From positions 1-64,000 of the forward strand of contig NZ_WIJK01000006.1 of the NCBI RefSeq assembly GCF_009496285.1: 64,000 nt of DNA, read 5' to 3'. The notes below the pieces were generated by a model. That model worked only from the letters and a program-made list of their open reading frames with translations. It had not been told where the DNA came from and did no database searches. Shown piece after piece: positions 26,645 to 36,472 of this stretch; the stretch's first letter is position 1; each line of letters begins with the position of its first letter. This DNA is from Streptococcus mitis. Its GTDB lineage: Bacteria > Bacillota > Bacilli > Lactobacillales > Streptococcaceae. The position numbers and the translations under genes are program-made.

Positions 26645-27276
26645 TATTTCTTAGATTTTTTAATGTTTTTAACAAGATAAAACAGATATCCTGAAACCAT
26701 GTAGGCAACAAAGATAATGGCTGCCCATCTAAAGACAAATCCCCAACCATGTTTATTGGCATTTAAAAAGAAATAAGGGAAGGGACTATCCTTAGCGTTA
26801 GGAACGTCCATCTTTAGAACAAAGCCGTTTAAGATTGCAAATCCCATATAGAGCAGTGGTAAAACTGTCCATACAATAGGATCAAACCACTTATATTGAC
26901 GACTCTTATCAAAAATGATGGTATCAACTAGAAACCAGAGGGGTACGATATAATGGCAAAGGAAGTTTTCCAAACGGTAAAAATCTTTTGTCAAGGGAGC
27001 CAACATGAAATGATAGATGACACAGGTAATCATGATACTCATGGTGATACCACCCTTGAGTCGCAAAAGACTTGAACTTTGCCAATAATCACCCTCACGT
27101 CGCATCTTCCATAAAAGATAACCTGTAAAAATCATCACCAAGAGGTTGGAAAGTACTGTATAGTAGAGCAACATTCCGAAACCACCGTGCTTGGTAATTT
27201 CCAGATAAATACCTGTAAATGCTGCCAAAAACATAAAAGCCCGACTGAAAAAAATTATTTTATTCCAAGCAGTCAT
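26644..27276 (-). CDS. Pr6Pr family membrane protein
   Basis: A 210-residue integral membrane protein with six hydrophobic segments and aromatic-rich loops, typical of the Pr6Pr family (six predicted transmembrane helices, function unknown). Recognisable parts are YYTVLSNLLVMIFTGYLLW, CVIYHFMLAPL, NFLCHYIVPLWFLVD and the C-terminal GYLFYLVKNIKKSKK. The start is 2 bp after the zinc-ribbon gene, with only a weak ribosome site. Its stop codon touches repeat copy 2. Confidence 0.85.
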   Translation of the reverse strand: MTAWNKIIFFSRAFMFLAAFTGIYLEITKHGGFGMLLYYTVLSNLLVMIFTGYLLWKMRREGDYWQSSSLLRLKGGITMSIMITCVIYHFMLAPLTKDFYRLENFLCHYIVPLWFLVDTIIFDKSRQYKWFDPIVWTVLPLLYMGFAILNGFVLKMDVPNAKDSPFPYFFLNANKHGWGFVFRWAAIIFVAYMVSGYLFYLVKNIKKSKK

Positions 27277-27278
27277 GA

Positions 27279-27617
27279 TTAGATCTTTTTAACAAATTCT
27301 GATTTCAATTTCATAGCACCAAAACCATCAATCTTACAATCGATGTTGTGGTCACCTTCAACAATACGGATGTTTTTAACACGTGTCCCTTGCTTAAGGT
27401 CTTTTGGAGCGCCTTTTACCTTAAGGTCTTTGATCAAGGTTACTGTATCACCGTCAGCCAATTTATTTCCATTAGCATCGATGGCAACAAGGCCGTCTTC
27501 AACCTCTGCTTGCTCAGCAGGATTCCATTCATAAGCACACTCTGGGCAGACTAGCAAGGCTCCGTCTTCATAGACATATTCTGAATTACATTTTGGGCAA
27601 TTTGGTAGATTGTTCAT
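27279..27617 (-). CDS. Zinc-ribbon protein of the YjdM/PhnA family
   Basis: A 112-residue protein with an N-terminal zinc ribbon: CPKC (residues 7-10) and CPEC (about 25-28), followed by a compact beta domain ([25 protein letters not shown]). Often annotated PhnA, although it does not hydrolyse phosphonoacetate in most species; the role is unknown. ATG 27617 has AGAAGGAGATAAG upstream; the longer frame from 27638 would start before this ribosome site. Confidence 0.88.
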   Translation of the reverse strand: MNNLPNCPKCNSEYVYEDGALLVCPECAYEWNPAEQAEVEDGLVAIDANGNKLADGDTVTLIKDLKVKGAPKDLKQGTRVKNIRIVEGDHNIDCKIDGFGAMKLKSEFVKKI

Positions 27618-27713
27618 CTTATCTCCTTCTATTTTCATGATGGTTTGATTGTCAAATTTTCGTTAACAAAGACTATTATACCTTAAAATTAAAAATTTGA
27701 CAAATTGCTAAAA

Positions 27714-27745
27714 AACCGACTCACCACTATCGTGGTCAATCGGTT
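27714..27745 (-). terminator. Terminator of cmk
   Basis: On the minus strand AACCGA...CCAC-GATA-GTGG...TCGGTT forms a stem with an internal mismatch, followed by TTTTTTAGC, 10 bp after the cmk stop codon. Confidence 0.75.
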
Positions 27746-27755
27746 AAAATTTCAA

Positions 27756-28427
27756 TTAAAAATGTTTGACTGCTTCTGATTTAATTTTTTCAACAACTTC
27801 TAAAATACTTAGCCCTGTTGTGTCCAAATAGATTGCATCATCAGCCTGTTTAAGAGGAGAAGTTTCACGATGACTATCCTTATAATCACGCGCAGCAATC
27901 TCTTCTTTCAAAGTTTCCAAATCTGTTTCGATCCCTTTTGAAAGATTTTCCTTATAACGTCTTTCCGCACGTTCATCCACTGAAGCAACAAGAAAAATCT
28001 TCAATTCAGCTTGAGGTAATACAACTGTACCAATATCTCGACCATCCATGACGATTCCGCCTTGTTGAGCAATTTCTTGTTGAAGGGCTACCAATTTTTC
28101 ACGAATAGCTGGAATGGCTGCAAAAGCAGATACAGCATTGGTTACTTCATTTTCACGGATTGGATTGGTAACATCAACGTCTCCAACAAAAACAAGCTGT
28201 TCCCCTGTTTCAGCACGACCAAAGCGAATCGGATATTGTTCCAATAATTCAAGAAGTCGAGAAGACTCTTCTGGACTTACTTGATTGTTCAAAGCGATGT
28301 AAGTCGCAGCACGATACATGGCACCTGTATCCAGATAAGTATAGCCAAAGTCCTTAGCGATAATCTTAGCTACTGTACTTTTACCACTGGATGCTGGTCC
28401 ATCAATAGCGATCTGAATTGTTTTCAT
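27756..28427 (-). CDS. cmk: Cytidylate kinase
   Basis: A 223-residue nucleoside monophosphate kinase that phosphorylates CMP and dCMP. The P-loop [11 protein letters not shown] is at residues 8-18, the CMP-binding [10 protein letters not shown] at about 31-40, [11 protein letters not shown] near 102 and the LID-type [11 protein letters not shown] near 156. It follows the LysM-domain gene by 8 bp on the same strand and ends at a terminator. Confidence 0.96.
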   Translation of the reverse strand: MKTIQIAIDGPASSGKSTVAKIIAKDFGYTYLDTGAMYRAATYIALNNQVSPEESSRLLELLEQYPIRFGRAETGEQLVFVGDVDVTNPIRENEVTNAVSAFAAIPAIREKLVALQQEIAQQGGIVMDGRDIGTVVLPQAELKIFLVASVDERAERRYKENLSKGIETDLETLKEEIAARDYKDSHRETSPLKQADDAIYLDTTGLSILEVVEKIKSEAVKHF

Positions 28428-28435
28428 TCTAACTC

Positions 28436-28924
28436 CTATCTTGTCTTAAGGACATCACCAGGATTTGCAAACCAAGTTCCTGAAGACATATGACCAGGGT
28501 TCAAGGCTTCAAGCTGGGCAATAGAAATACCTGCTCTAGCTGCAATAGCTGCTTCACCTTCACCTGCAAGGACAGTAATGGTTCCCTCAGCATTTGTATG
28601 TTCCTCTGAACTACTTGAAGAAGTTGATCCTGCTTCAGAACTTGATGCTTCAACTGAACTACTTGATGACGTTGAAGAAACTTCCTCTACCTTAGGCGCA
28701 GAAGAATCATGAAAATCTTTCAAGGCTGCTGTACGATCACTTCCACCAGATGACAGGTAGATTAGAATAGCAATCATACCGACAACGATAACAAAGAAAA
28801 TACAGGCCAAAATGGTTAGAATACGGTTGGCTACCACTCCTGTTCCCTTATTTCCTCTACTTCTTCGTTCCGAACGACTTTCCTCGATGTCGTAAATATC
28901 TTCTTGCCATGGTTCCTTTTCCAT
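28436..28924 (-). CDS. Membrane-anchored LysM-domain protein (SAG1386/EF1546 type)
   Basis: A 162-residue single-pass protein: acidic cytoplasmic N-terminus, transmembrane helix at about residues 33-57 ([20 protein letters not shown]), a Ser/Glu-rich extracellular linker ([18 protein letters not shown]), and a C-terminal LysM-like domain ([20 protein letters not shown], then [20 protein letters not shown]). It probably binds peptidoglycan at the septum or wall surface. It is divergent from the ferredoxin gene with about 45 bp between start codons, and cotranscribed with cmk. Confidence 0.88.
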   Translation of the reverse strand: MEKEPWQEDIYDIEESRSERRSRGNKGTGVVANRILTILACIFFVIVVGMIAILIYLSSGGSDRTAALKDFHDSSAPKVEEVSSTSSSSSVEASSSEAGSTSSSSSEEHTNAEGTITVLAGEGEAAIAARAGISIAQLEALNPGHMSSGTWFANPGDVLKTR

Positions 28925-28934
28925 ACCTTACTCC

Positions 28935-28963
28935 TTGTTTTTTTTCTAATTTCTTATTACAAT
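28935..28963 (+). promoter_or_regulatory. Ferredoxin promoter predicting a leaderless mRNA
   Basis: TTGTTT (28935-28940) and TACAAT (28958-28963) are 17 bp apart, and the ATG lies only 6 bp beyond the -10 box at 28970. No ribosome site is present. The promoter sits in the short gap to the divergent LysM gene. Confidence 0.6.
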
Positions 28964-28969
28964 ATAAAT

Positions 28970-29167
28970 ATGAAAATCACACTTATACCTGAACGATGCA
29001 TTGCCTGTGGGCTATGCCAAACCTATTCTGATTTATTTGATTACCATGATAATGGTATTGTGCGTTTCTATGATGATCCTAATCTACTAGAGAGAGACGT
29101 CCCAGCTAGTGAAGAGCTAGTGGAAGCTGTGAAACAGTGCCCCACTCGCGCGCTTATCAAAGATTAA
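28970..29167 (+). CDS. [4Fe-4S] ferredoxin
   Basis: A 65-residue ferredoxin with one CxxCxxC set (Cys10, Cys13, Cys16 in ERCIACGLC) and a distal Cys57 in KQCPTRALI, the pattern for a single [4Fe-4S] cluster as in the Bacillus Fer type. ATG 28970 is used because the family N-terminus MKITLIPERC begins there; the upstream extension runs back through the divergent gene. It is a likely electron carrier and could pair with the ferredoxin-NADP reductase at 43485. The mRNA is predicted to be leaderless. Confidence 0.93.
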   Translation: MKITLIPERCIACGLCQTYSDLFDYHDNGIVRFYDDPNLLERDVPASEELVEAVKQCPTRALIKD

Positions 29168-29269
29168 TTTGTCAGCAGTGGTGATTCGATTTCCAAATCC
29201 CACTTCTTCTAGTTTAGCATATTTTTCCAGAAAATTATAGTCTTTTGAAGGACTAATTTTTATCAAAGC

Positions 29270-30202
29270 CTATCTCGGCTCACTCTGTTCTTTTATCAGA
29301 TAGAGGGGCCTTTTTTTTGTTTCTAGATAAATTTTACTGACATATTTTCCCAGAATACCAATGGTCAATAATTGGACACCACCAAGAAATAGAATGACAG
29401 CCATCAGAGATGTCCAGCCAGAGGTTGGATTCCCAAGCATAAGAGTACGAATAACTACAAAAAGGGTCATCACCAAAGCCATAAAACAAGACGTAAGACC
29501 AGCAACAAAGGCTAATATCAAAGGAAAATCTGAAAAATTTACAATCCCTTCGATAGAGTAGAAAAAGAGTTGCCTAAAGCTCCAACTAGTCTTACCTGCC
29601 TGCCTTTCAACATTAGGGTATTCTAGATAGTGAGTATGAAAACCAACCCAGGCAAAGAGGCCTTTAGAAAAGCGATTGTATTCTGTCAATTCTAACACTG
29701 CATCTACTACTGATTTTCTCATCATCCGAAAATCACGAACCCCTAGGGGAAGAGCTACTGGGCTAATTTTTTGCATGAAACGATAAAAAAGATTGGCACA
29801 GAAACTACGTAGAAATGGCTCTCCCTCTCGACTAGTTCTACGAGTTCCCACACAGTCCAAATCCGGATTCTGATCTAGTAGTTCTTTCATCTCAAGCAGG
29901 AGGTTTGGCGGATCCTGAAGGTCTGCATCCATAACCACAACCAAATCTCCACTTGCTTGCTGTAATCCTGCATATAAGGCCGCTTCCTTCCCAAAGTTTC
30001 GCGAGAAAGAGATATAATGTACTGCAGAATTTTGCTCCCTATATGCCTTTAAAACTTCCAAAGTCCTATCAGTTGACCCATCATCTACAAAAATATATTC
30101 GATTTCTGTTCCCAAATCTGGAATCAGAGCTTCAAGAGTTTGATAAAAAAGAGGAAGTACTTCCTCTTCGTTTAAACATGGGACTATGATTGAAATCATC
30201 AT
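29270..30202 (-). CDS. Family 2 glycosyltransferase with two C-terminal membrane helices
   Basis: A 310-residue GtrB/DPM1-like glycosyltransferase. The N-terminal GT-A domain shows IIVPCLNEEEVLPLF, VDDGSTDRT (near residue 40) and the metal site DADLQDPPN (near 95); two transmembrane helices follow at about 230-250 and 265-290. Such enzymes pass a sugar from UDP- or GDP-sugar to undecaprenyl or dolichyl phosphate. The start ATG 30202 is 1 bp after the galE stop codon, so it is coupled with galE, which may supply UDP-galactose. The extended frame to 30439 overlaps galE and is not used. Confidence 0.9.
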   Translation of the reverse strand: MMISIIVPCLNEEEVLPLFYQTLEALIPDLGTEIEYIFVDDGSTDRTLEVLKAYREQNSAVHYISFSRNFGKEAALYAGLQQASGDLVVVMDADLQDPPNLLLEMKELLDQNPDLDCVGTRRTSREGEPFLRSFCANLFYRFMQKISPVALPLGVRDFRMMRKSVVDAVLELTEYNRFSKGLFAWVGFHTHYLEYPNVERQAGKTSWSFRQLFFYSIEGIVNFSDFPLILAFVAGLTSCFMALVMTLFVVIRTLMLGNPTSGWTSLMAVILFLGGVQLLTIGILGKYVSKIYLETKKRPLYLIKEQSEPR

Positions 30203-30203
30203 T

Positions 30204-31223
30204 TTAGTCTTCAAATCCATTTGGATGTTTGCTCTGCCAACGCCACGCATCTTCACACATTTCTGTAATACCAAGTCCTGCTTCCCATCCAAGTTCTTCC
30301 TTAGCTTTGGCTGGGTCTGAGTAACATTCTGCAATATCACCAGGACGGCGCTCCACAATACGATAAGGAATCGGGCGTCCGACTGCTTTTTCCATATTTT
30401 GGATAATTTCAAGGACAGAATAGCCTTTCCCTGTACCAAGGTTGTAAATGTTTAGTCCTGAACCTTTTTGAAGCTTCTTAAGGGCCGCAACGTGCCCTTT
30501 TGCTAAGTCAACGACGTGGATATAGTCACGAACACCTGTTCCATCTTCTGTATCGTAGTCATCTCCAAAGACCTGAACTTGTTCCAACTTACCAACTGCG
30601 ACTTGTGTAACATATGGAAGAAGGTTATTTGGAATACCGTTTGGATTTTCACCCAAATCACCGCTCTTATGCGCTCCGATTGGGTTGAAGTAGCGAAGTA
30701 AAACAACGTTCCATTCTGAATCGGCTTTATAGATATCCGTCAAGATTTCTTCAAGCATCAACTTAGTACGACCATAAGGGTTAGTAGCAGAAAGAGGGAA
30801 ATCTTCGAGGATTGGAACAGTATGCGGATCTCCATAAACTGTTGCTGAAGAGCTGAAGATGATATTCTTACAGTTTGTCTCTTCCATAACTTTCAAGAGA
30901 CTGACAGTTCCAGCAATATTGTTATCATAGTAGGCAAGTGGGATACGTGTAGATTCCCCTACAGCTTTCAAACCAGCAAAATGAATCACACCTGTTGGTT
31001 CTTCATGTTTGAAAATATCACGAAGTGTATCTGTGTCACGAATATCTGCTTCGTAGAAAGGAATTTCTACCCCAGTGATTCTTTCGACTACTTCAAGACT
31101 TTTACGACTACTGTTTACCAAATTATCGACAACAACAACTTGGTGTCCTGCTTGGACCAGTTCGATGACGGTGTGAGTTCCGATAAAACCAGCTCCACCC
31201 GTTACCAGAATTTTTTCTTGCAT
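30204..31223 (-). CDS. galE: UDP-glucose 4-epimerase
   Basis: A 339-residue short-chain dehydrogenase-type epimerase interconverting UDP-glucose and UDP-galactose. NAD-binding GGAGFIGTH is at residues 8-16, the catalytic Tyr-Lys pair is in NPYGRTK (near 149), and the Ser-Ser-Ala-Thr-Val-Tyr substrate motif is at about 123. It makes activated galactose for glycan synthesis and is translationally linked to the glycosyltransferase downstream. ATG 31223 lies behind AGGAAATAAA. The length fits the bacterial family. Confidence 0.96.
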   Translation of the reverse strand: MQEKILVTGGAGFIGTHTVIELVQAGHQVVVVDNLVNSSRKSLEVVERITGVEIPFYEADIRDTDTLRDIFKHEEPTGVIHFAGLKAVGESTRIPLAYYDNNIAGTVSLLKVMEETNCKNIIFSSSATVYGDPHTVPILEDFPLSATNPYGRTKLMLEEILTDIYKADSEWNVVLLRYFNPIGAHKSGDLGENPNGIPNNLLPYVTQVAVGKLEQVQVFGDDYDTEDGTGVRDYIHVVDLAKGHVAALKKLQKGSGLNIYNLGTGKGYSVLEIIQNMEKAVGRPIPYRIVERRPGDIAECYSDPAKAKEELGWEAGLGITEMCEDAWRWQSKHPNGFED

Positions 31224-31326
31224 TTTATTTCCTCAATTCTTGGATTATTTTTTTCATTTTACCATTTTTGATAGGGAAAGTCATTTACTTTCCTAACACT
31301 ATCGTAAAATCTAAGTAAAAGATTTA

Positions 31327-32424
31327 CTATTGTTTCTTTTTAATGTATCTTTCAGTTGGATAATCTGCTGGATCCAATACTCCACTTCTTCCTTGAAGCA
31401 TTTGAGCTAGGTGATAACCGATAATAGGACCAGTCGTTAACCCTGAAGATCCTAGACCACTTGCTGTATAGACTCCTGATAAGTTTGGAACCTGTCCGAA
31501 AAATGGAGAGAAATCACTTGTATAAGCACGAATCCCCACACGTTCACCAGATGAAATTGCCTCAGCCAGGGCTGGATAAAATGGACTCGCCGCCACAACC
31601 ATTTGATCGAGCAAGGTTTCATCCACTGTCAAGTCAAATCCCATGTCATTCTCATGGGTAGCTCCTAGAGATAACTTACCTCCAGGAAATGGTATCAAAT
31701 CCCACTCACCTTCCGGCATGACAACAGAATAGCTTGCCATGTCTAAATCAACCTGATAATCTCTAAGTTGACCTTTTTGAGGACGAACATCCACCTCATA
31801 GCCTAAAGGCTCCAAAATGTGTCCAAGCCAAGCTCCCGTAGATAAAATTACTTGATCAAACATTTGATTGTCTATCTGATAGCCTGATAATAAAGGAGTT
31901 AGACTAACCTCTTTCTTTACGACCTTAACCTGACTGGCCTCCAGTAAACGACCCACTAGGAGTTGCCCATCTACTCGAGCTCCTCCAGAAGCATAGAGCA
32001 ATCTCTCAAATCCCTTTAGACCAGGGAATAGGCTGCTTGCAGCAGCTTGGTCCAAAATGGCTAATTCGCCAATTAAGGGAGATTCATCTCTACGTTGCAA
32101 GGCTAAATCATAAAGTTCCTCGAGCTTGGAATCATCTTTTTTGAGAAGGAAGACTCCTGAGCGCTGGTAGAAATCAACCTTTTGACCAGTTTTTTCTAAA
32201 TCAGCTAATAAATCTACATAAAAGTCTGCTCCTAGGCGAGCCATCTTGTACCAAGCTTTGTTACGTCGTTTAGAGAACCAAGGACTGATGATTCCTGCAG
32301 CTGCCTTGGTCGCTTGTCCGTATCCATGATCAAAGACAGTTACTTCGATATCTGCTTCTTTAGAGAGATAGTAGGCAGCTGTTGCCCCTACAATTCCTGC
32401 TCCTACAATGGCAACTTTTTTCAT
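31327..32424 (-). CDS. FAD-dependent amine/amino-acid oxidoreductase (DAO family)
   Basis: A 365-residue flavoprotein. The dinucleotide-binding VAIVGAGIVGATAAYYLS lies at residues 4-21, followed by a DAO-type signature AAAGIISPWFSKRRNKAWY, GARVDGQLLVGRLL in the middle and the C-terminal FAD motif VYTASGLGSSGLTTGPIIG. Relatives include glycine oxidase and D-amino-acid oxidase, but the exact substrate is unknown. It lies 16 bp after the Nif3-like gene on the same strand. Confidence 0.88.
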   Translation of the reverse strand: MKKVAIVGAGIVGATAAYYLSKEADIEVTVFDHGYGQATKAAAGIISPWFSKRRNKAWYKMARLGADFYVDLLADLEKTGQKVDFYQRSGVFLLKKDDSKLEELYDLALQRRDESPLIGELAILDQAAASSLFPGLKGFERLLYASGGARVDGQLLVGRLLEASQVKVVKKEVSLTPLLSGYQIDNQMFDQVILSTGAWLGHILEPLGYEVDVRPQKGQLRDYQVDLDMASYSVVMPEGEWDLIPFPGGKLSLGATHENDMGFDLTVDETLLDQMVVAASPFYPALAEAISSGERVGIRAYTSDFSPFFGQVPNLSGVYTASGLGSSGLTTGPIIGYHLAQMLQGRSGVLDPADYPTERYIKKKQ

Positions 32425-32440
32425 TGTCTTTACCTTCTAA

Positions 32441-33238
32441 CTAGATATGATGGAATGGATTGGTAGAAGCCTGACTTGCGACAACTTCTAGCGACCAAGC
32501 ATTCTCTTCCTTCCATTCATTCAGAAACGTTGCAATTCTTTCAACAAAGAGAACCTCAATATAGTGGCCTGGGTCCAGAGCCAACAAGCCGTCTGACAAC
32601 ATATCTTGGGCAGTGTGGTAATAGATGTCACCAGTAATGTAAAGATCTGCTCCTTTTGCTAAAGCATCAGAGTAGAAAGACTGCCCACTGCCGCCACAAA
32701 TGGCCACTCTTGAAATGGTCTTTTGCAAATCACTCTCATGATAATGTACCATTCGAAGACTATCTAGACCAAAGACTTGCTTGACACATTGGGCCAATTT
32801 CCCAAATGTCTGAGGCTGAATATTTCCAATACGTCCAATCCCACGTTCAGGGCCTGTCTCCTGCAGATAAATCGTCTCCTCGATACCTAGCATCTGGCAG
32901 AACCAGTCATTGAGACCATTTTCAACGATATCAATATTGGTATGGCTAACATAAACTGCGATGTCATGCTTGATTAGGTCGATGTAAATCTGATTTTGAG
33001 GACGACTAGCTACCAAGTCCTTAATCGGACGAAAGATAGGCGCGTGCTTAACGATAATCAGATCAACACCCTTGTCAATAGCTTCAGCGACTGTCTCTTC
33101 ACGGATATCAAGAGCAACCATGACCTTTTGAATTTCCTTGTCTAGGGTGCCAATTTGCAGACCACGACTATCACCTTCCATAGAAAATTCTTGTGGGCAA
33201 TAGGCTTCATAACGCTTAATCACTTCACTTGCTTTCAT
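32441..33238 (-). CDS. Nif3-like dinuclear-metal-centre hexameric protein
   Basis: A 265-residue protein of the NIF3/YqfO/DUF34 family. Metal-binding His residues are seen in KHAPIFRP (near residue 64) and SHTNID (near 97), with a later His/Glu pair in [10 protein letters not shown]. Members often carry GTP-cyclohydrolase I type 2 names, but their role is unsettled. The start overlaps trmK by 14 bp. The trmK-nif3 pair is widely conserved in Firmicutes and implies a link to tRNA or metal metabolism. Confidence 0.9.
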   Translation of the reverse strand: MKASEVIKRYEAYCPQEFSMEGDSRGLQIGTLDKEIQKVMVALDIREETVAEAIDKGVDLIIVKHAPIFRPIKDLVASRPQNQIYIDLIKHDIAVYVSHTNIDIVENGLNDWFCQMLGIEETIYLQETGPERGIGRIGNIQPQTFGKLAQCVKQVFGLDSLRMVHYHESDLQKTISRVAICGGSGQSFYSDALAKGADLYITGDIYYHTAQDMLSDGLLALDPGHYIEVLFVERIATFLNEWKEENAWSLEVVASQASTNPFHHI

Positions 33239-33902
33239 GGAGCACCTCCTTGATGGCTTGAATTTTATCTGCTAGAACTTGACGTTCTTCTTGATTTTTT
33301 TCTGGAATTTGACTAAGGGCAAACTCAAGCTTGCTGACTTCTTTTTGCCATTTTTGGATGAAGATTGGACTAACTTCTTTGGACAAGAATGGGCCAAAGC
33401 GGACATCAGTTGCTGATAGATTCATTTTACCAACTTCTGCAACTATGATCTCGTAGAATTTCCCAGCTTCTTCTAGAATACTTTCTGCTGTGATTTGAAA
33501 ACCATGCTCTTGTAACCAAGAACGCAACTCATCTTCACGATTATTGGGTTGAAGAATCAAACGCTCAACATTGGCAAGTTTGTCTAATCCTTCTTCTAAT
33601 ATCGTAGCAATCAAACGACCACCCATTCCGGCAATAGTGATAACAGAAACTTGGTCAGCCTCTTCAAAAGCAGCCAAACCATTGGCTAAACGGACCTGAA
33701 TTTTCTCAGTCAAACCATGCCTCTCAACATTTGTAACTGCAGATTGGTAGGGACCAACTACTACCTCTCCTGCAATGGCACGCTCAATATGCCCTTTTTC
33801 AACTAATTCAATCGGCAGATAAGCATGATCACTCCCGACGTCCAGTAAAACGGCTCCTTGAGGTACAAAAGAAGCTACCGTTTCTAATCTCTTCGAAATC
33901 AT
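33225..33902 (-). CDS. trmK: tRNA (adenine(22)-N1)-methyltransferase
   Basis: A 225-residue SAM-dependent methyltransferase of the TrmK/YqfN family that makes m1A22 in tRNA. SAM-binding [15 protein letters not shown] is at residues 19-33, the acidic loop IAGEVV follows, and the signature [14 protein letters not shown] is near 88; [14 protein letters not shown] follows. The C-terminal third is helical and coiled, as in the family. It overlaps the Nif3-like gene, supporting a joint transcript. Confidence 0.93.
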   Translation of the reverse strand: MISKRLETVASFVPQGAVLLDVGSDHAYLPIELVEKGHIERAIAGEVVVGPYQSAVTNVERHGLTEKIQVRLANGLAAFEEADQVSVITIAGMGGRLIATILEEGLDKLANVERLILQPNNREDELRSWLQEHGFQITAESILEEAGKFYEIIVAEVGKMNLSATDVRFGPFLSKEVSPIFIQKWQKEVSKLEFALSQIPEKNQEERQVLADKIQAIKEVLHESK

Positions 33903-33975
33903 TTTCTCTCACTTTCCAAAAGTCTATTTCCCTTTATTATACCATATTTTGTCTAGCAATTCTGTACCTAAAAAA

Positions 33976-33998
33976 GACCGCAATCAAGGATTGCAGCC
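33976..33998 (-). terminator. Terminator of the P-type ATPase gene
   Basis: On the minus strand GGCTGCAATC-CTT-GATTGCGGTC makes a 10-bp stem (G-U pairs) followed by TTTTTTAGG, immediately past the ATPase stop codon. Confidence 0.85.
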
Positions 33999-34003
33999 TT
34001 TCT

Positions 34004-36340
34004 TTATTTTTTTGCTTGATAACGACTTGTCAGGATGAAAATGACAGCAAATATGACCATCATAATGCCATAGACAGGTAATGTTTGTCCTGTAAGTGTT
34101 GAAATTTCAAGCAATTTTTGAATTCTTGGAAATAGAGCTGTTCCAAGGAAGCCACCAACTGACCAAATAATCAAGAGAACACGCCACAGACTAAATGGCA
34201 AGCAAGCTCTAACTACAGACATGAAACCAATTGATGCCAATAGATAATACAGAAGTGTTGAAATTTCAATAGCTGTCCAGCCTTGACTTGTCCCAAAAAT
34301 TTTAACAAAGAGAACACTAAAAACTACCATCAAGGCACTTGGTAGTGCACGGAGCATGGATTTTCTGAGGAAGTTTTGTTCGACTGGTTTGATATTTCGT
34401 TCAAAGGTCAATACGAACGGCGGGAATCCTTCCACAAACTGGTCAATCATGGTAATCTGAATCGGAATAAATGGGAAAATCAGAATCCATTCACTACGTC
34501 CCAACAATGCACTCGCAATACAGATGATTGCCAATAAAAATGAATAGATTGTCTTAATCAAGAAAATTGGAGCAATGTGAGCAATATTATTAACCACACG
34601 ACGACCTTCAAAGAGAATCTCAGGAACATCATTAAAGTCTGAGTTCAAGAGGACCAGATTTGCAATCTGACGAGTCGCTGGATCTCCTTCAGCCATCACG
34701 ATGGAACAATCTGCCTCACGGAGGGCAAGGATATCATTGACACCATCTCCTGTCATTGCAGTCGTATGACCTGCTTTTTTCAACGTTTGGATGATCAGTT
34801 TCTTTTGATGAGGAGAGACACGTCCGAAAATCGCTGTCTCCTCAGCCATGGCAACCAACTCTTCATCAGTAATTTTCGAGCAATCTACGTAGCTGTGGTA
34901 ATCTGCAAAACCAGCTTTTTGAGCAATACTTGAAACCGTAACTGGATTATCACCAGAGATAATTTTCAGCCCCACTTCCTGAGAACGAAGATAGTCTAGA
35001 GTTTCAGCTGCCCCTTCTCGGATTGGATCTAGAATTTCAAGCAAAGCCAAGGCTTGCATATCCGATGGTTTCTGTGGCTTGTGATGATCAAGTTTTTCTT
35101 GACTGAGGGCCAGAACTAAGACACGAGATCCTCGTTCAAGAGCTTCTCTAGCCTCAGGAACTTCAGCATTCAACAACATCTCAGGTGCACCTAGGAAAAC
35201 AGTTCCGAGACCTTCCAACTCCATTGCTCCCCATTTACGATCGCTTGAAAATGGAAGACTAGAAATCATCGGATAAGCTACTTGACCTTGAAAACGTTGA
35301 CGGATAGCTTGAGCTGTAGGATTTTTATCCTCGCTGTTTGCCATATAGCTGGTTAGTATGTCGGCAATAGCATCCTTGTCATAAGCCTGGGTCAGAGGAA
35401 GAACAGTCTCAACCTGCATCTTACCTTGGGTGATGGTACCTGTCTTATCCAAGCAGAGCATATCCACGCGCGCTAGGGTTTCAACAGAGTACATCTCCTG
35501 CACCAAGACCTTTTTCAAACCAAGCTTGATAACAGCGGTTAAAAGAGAGGTAATGGTCAAGAGGGCAATCCCCTTAGGCAACATTCCCAAAAGAGCTGTA
35601 GAGGAATTCACTACAGAAGACTTCAGTGGTAAACCTTTCAAGACCAAGGCTTCAAGCAAGAGGGCAATTCCAAATGGAATGATGATTTTTCCAGTAAAGC
35701 CTGCTAGCTGGTCTAGCGATTTCATGATACGAGAATTGATTGGTTTAACGGTCTTAGCTTCAAGCATGAGTTTAGCTGCATAGTTATCTGCTCCTACATG
35801 ATGAACCTGAGCGAGGACAGAACCACTGGCAAGAAAACTACCGGACAGCATTAAGTCTTCTACTTCTTTTTGCACCAAGTCGCTCTCGCCCGTTAACATG
35901 GCTTCATTGACTTCTGCAAAACCTTCTAATACAATCGCATCACTTGGAATTTGATCCCCTGCAGACAAGCGAATCACATCATCCAAAACAAGCTCTTCAG
36001 GGTCTAAAGCAATTTCTTGTCCATCACGGATAGTGGTAATCTTTTCTTTATTCAGGAGATTGAGTTTATCAACCATATGCTTGGCACGTAGCTCGGTTAC
36101 AATTCCTGAAAAAGCATTAAAACAGATAACCGCAAAGAAAACCAGGTTGCTCCAGGCTTGAACAAAAGCGAGCGCTAATGCAATAGCAAAGTTTAAAGCA
36201 TTGAAGAGAGTAAAGACATTTCGTTTTACAATCTGCCAAGTACTGGTACTAGCTGATGCTTTGAAATCATTGACCTGTCCCTGTTTCTGACGTTCTTTAA
36301 CTTCTGATTGGCTTAAGCCTATAATTTTATTTTTATCCAT
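34004..36340 (-). CDS. Cation-translocating P-type ATPase
   Basis: A 778-residue E1-E2 ATPase with about ten membrane helices. The phosphorylation motif DKTGTITQGK (near residue 300), the actuator motif LTGESD (near 151), the nucleotide-domain sequence SDRKWGAMEL and the hinge TGDGVNDILALREADCS are intact. No N-terminal heavy-metal domain is seen. The sequence fits the streptococcal YfgQ-type group near calcium/magnesium ATPases; the ion is not certain. Start at ATG 36340 (MDKNKIIGLSQ) or 36352; neither has a good ribosome site. It is transcribed alone. Confidence 0.9.
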   Translation of the reverse strand: MDKNKIIGLSQSEVKERQKQGQVNDFKASASTSTWQIVKRNVFTLFNALNFAIALALAFVQAWSNLVFFAVICFNAFSGIVTELRAKHMVDKLNLLNKEKITTIRDGQEIALDPEELVLDDVIRLSAGDQIPSDAIVLEGFAEVNEAMLTGESDLVQKEVEDLMLSGSFLASGSVLAQVHHVGADNYAAKLMLEAKTVKPINSRIMKSLDQLAGFTGKIIIPFGIALLLEALVLKGLPLKSSVVNSSTALLGMLPKGIALLTITSLLTAVIKLGLKKVLVQEMYSVETLARVDMLCLDKTGTITQGKMQVETVLPLTQAYDKDAIADILTSYMANSEDKNPTAQAIRQRFQGQVAYPMISSLPFSSDRKWGAMELEGLGTVFLGAPEMLLNAEVPEAREALERGSRVLVLALSQEKLDHHKPQKPSDMQALALLEILDPIREGAAETLDYLRSQEVGLKIISGDNPVTVSSIAQKAGFADYHSYVDCSKITDEELVAMAEETAIFGRVSPHQKKLIIQTLKKAGHTTAMTGDGVNDILALREADCSIVMAEGDPATRQIANLVLLNSDFNDVPEILFEGRRVVNNIAHIAPIFLIKTIYSFLLAIICIASALLGRSEWILIFPFIPIQITMIDQFVEGFPPFVLTFERNIKPVEQNFLRKSMLRALPSALMVVFSVLFVKIFGTSQGWTAIEISTLLYYLLASIGFMSVVRACLPFSLWRVLLIIWSVGGFLGTALFPRIQKLLEISTLTGQTLPVYGIMMVIFAVIFILTSRYQAKK

Positions 36341-36416
36341 AAGTTCTATCATATCATTTTTTTAAAAATAATTCTAATTTCATATGAAGAGCAATTCCGC
36401 CTAAACAAAAAAACAT

Positions 36417-36445
36417 TTGCTTGTCCTAGTATGATAAGGTATAAT
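36417..36445 (+). promoter_or_regulatory. Promoter of the acyltransferase gene
   Basis: TTGCTT (36417-36422) and TATAAT (36440-36445) are separated by 17 bp, 27 bp before the ATG at 36473, leaving room for the GAAGGAGATACC ribosome site. Confidence 0.7.
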
Positions 36446-36472
36446 AAAAGAAAGAAAATTGAAGGAGATACC

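Noticed and set aside
29953-30189. Plus-strand frame of 78 codons opposite the glycosyltransferase
   Set aside because: It is the shadow of a strongly conserved gene on the minus strand and has no ribosome site.
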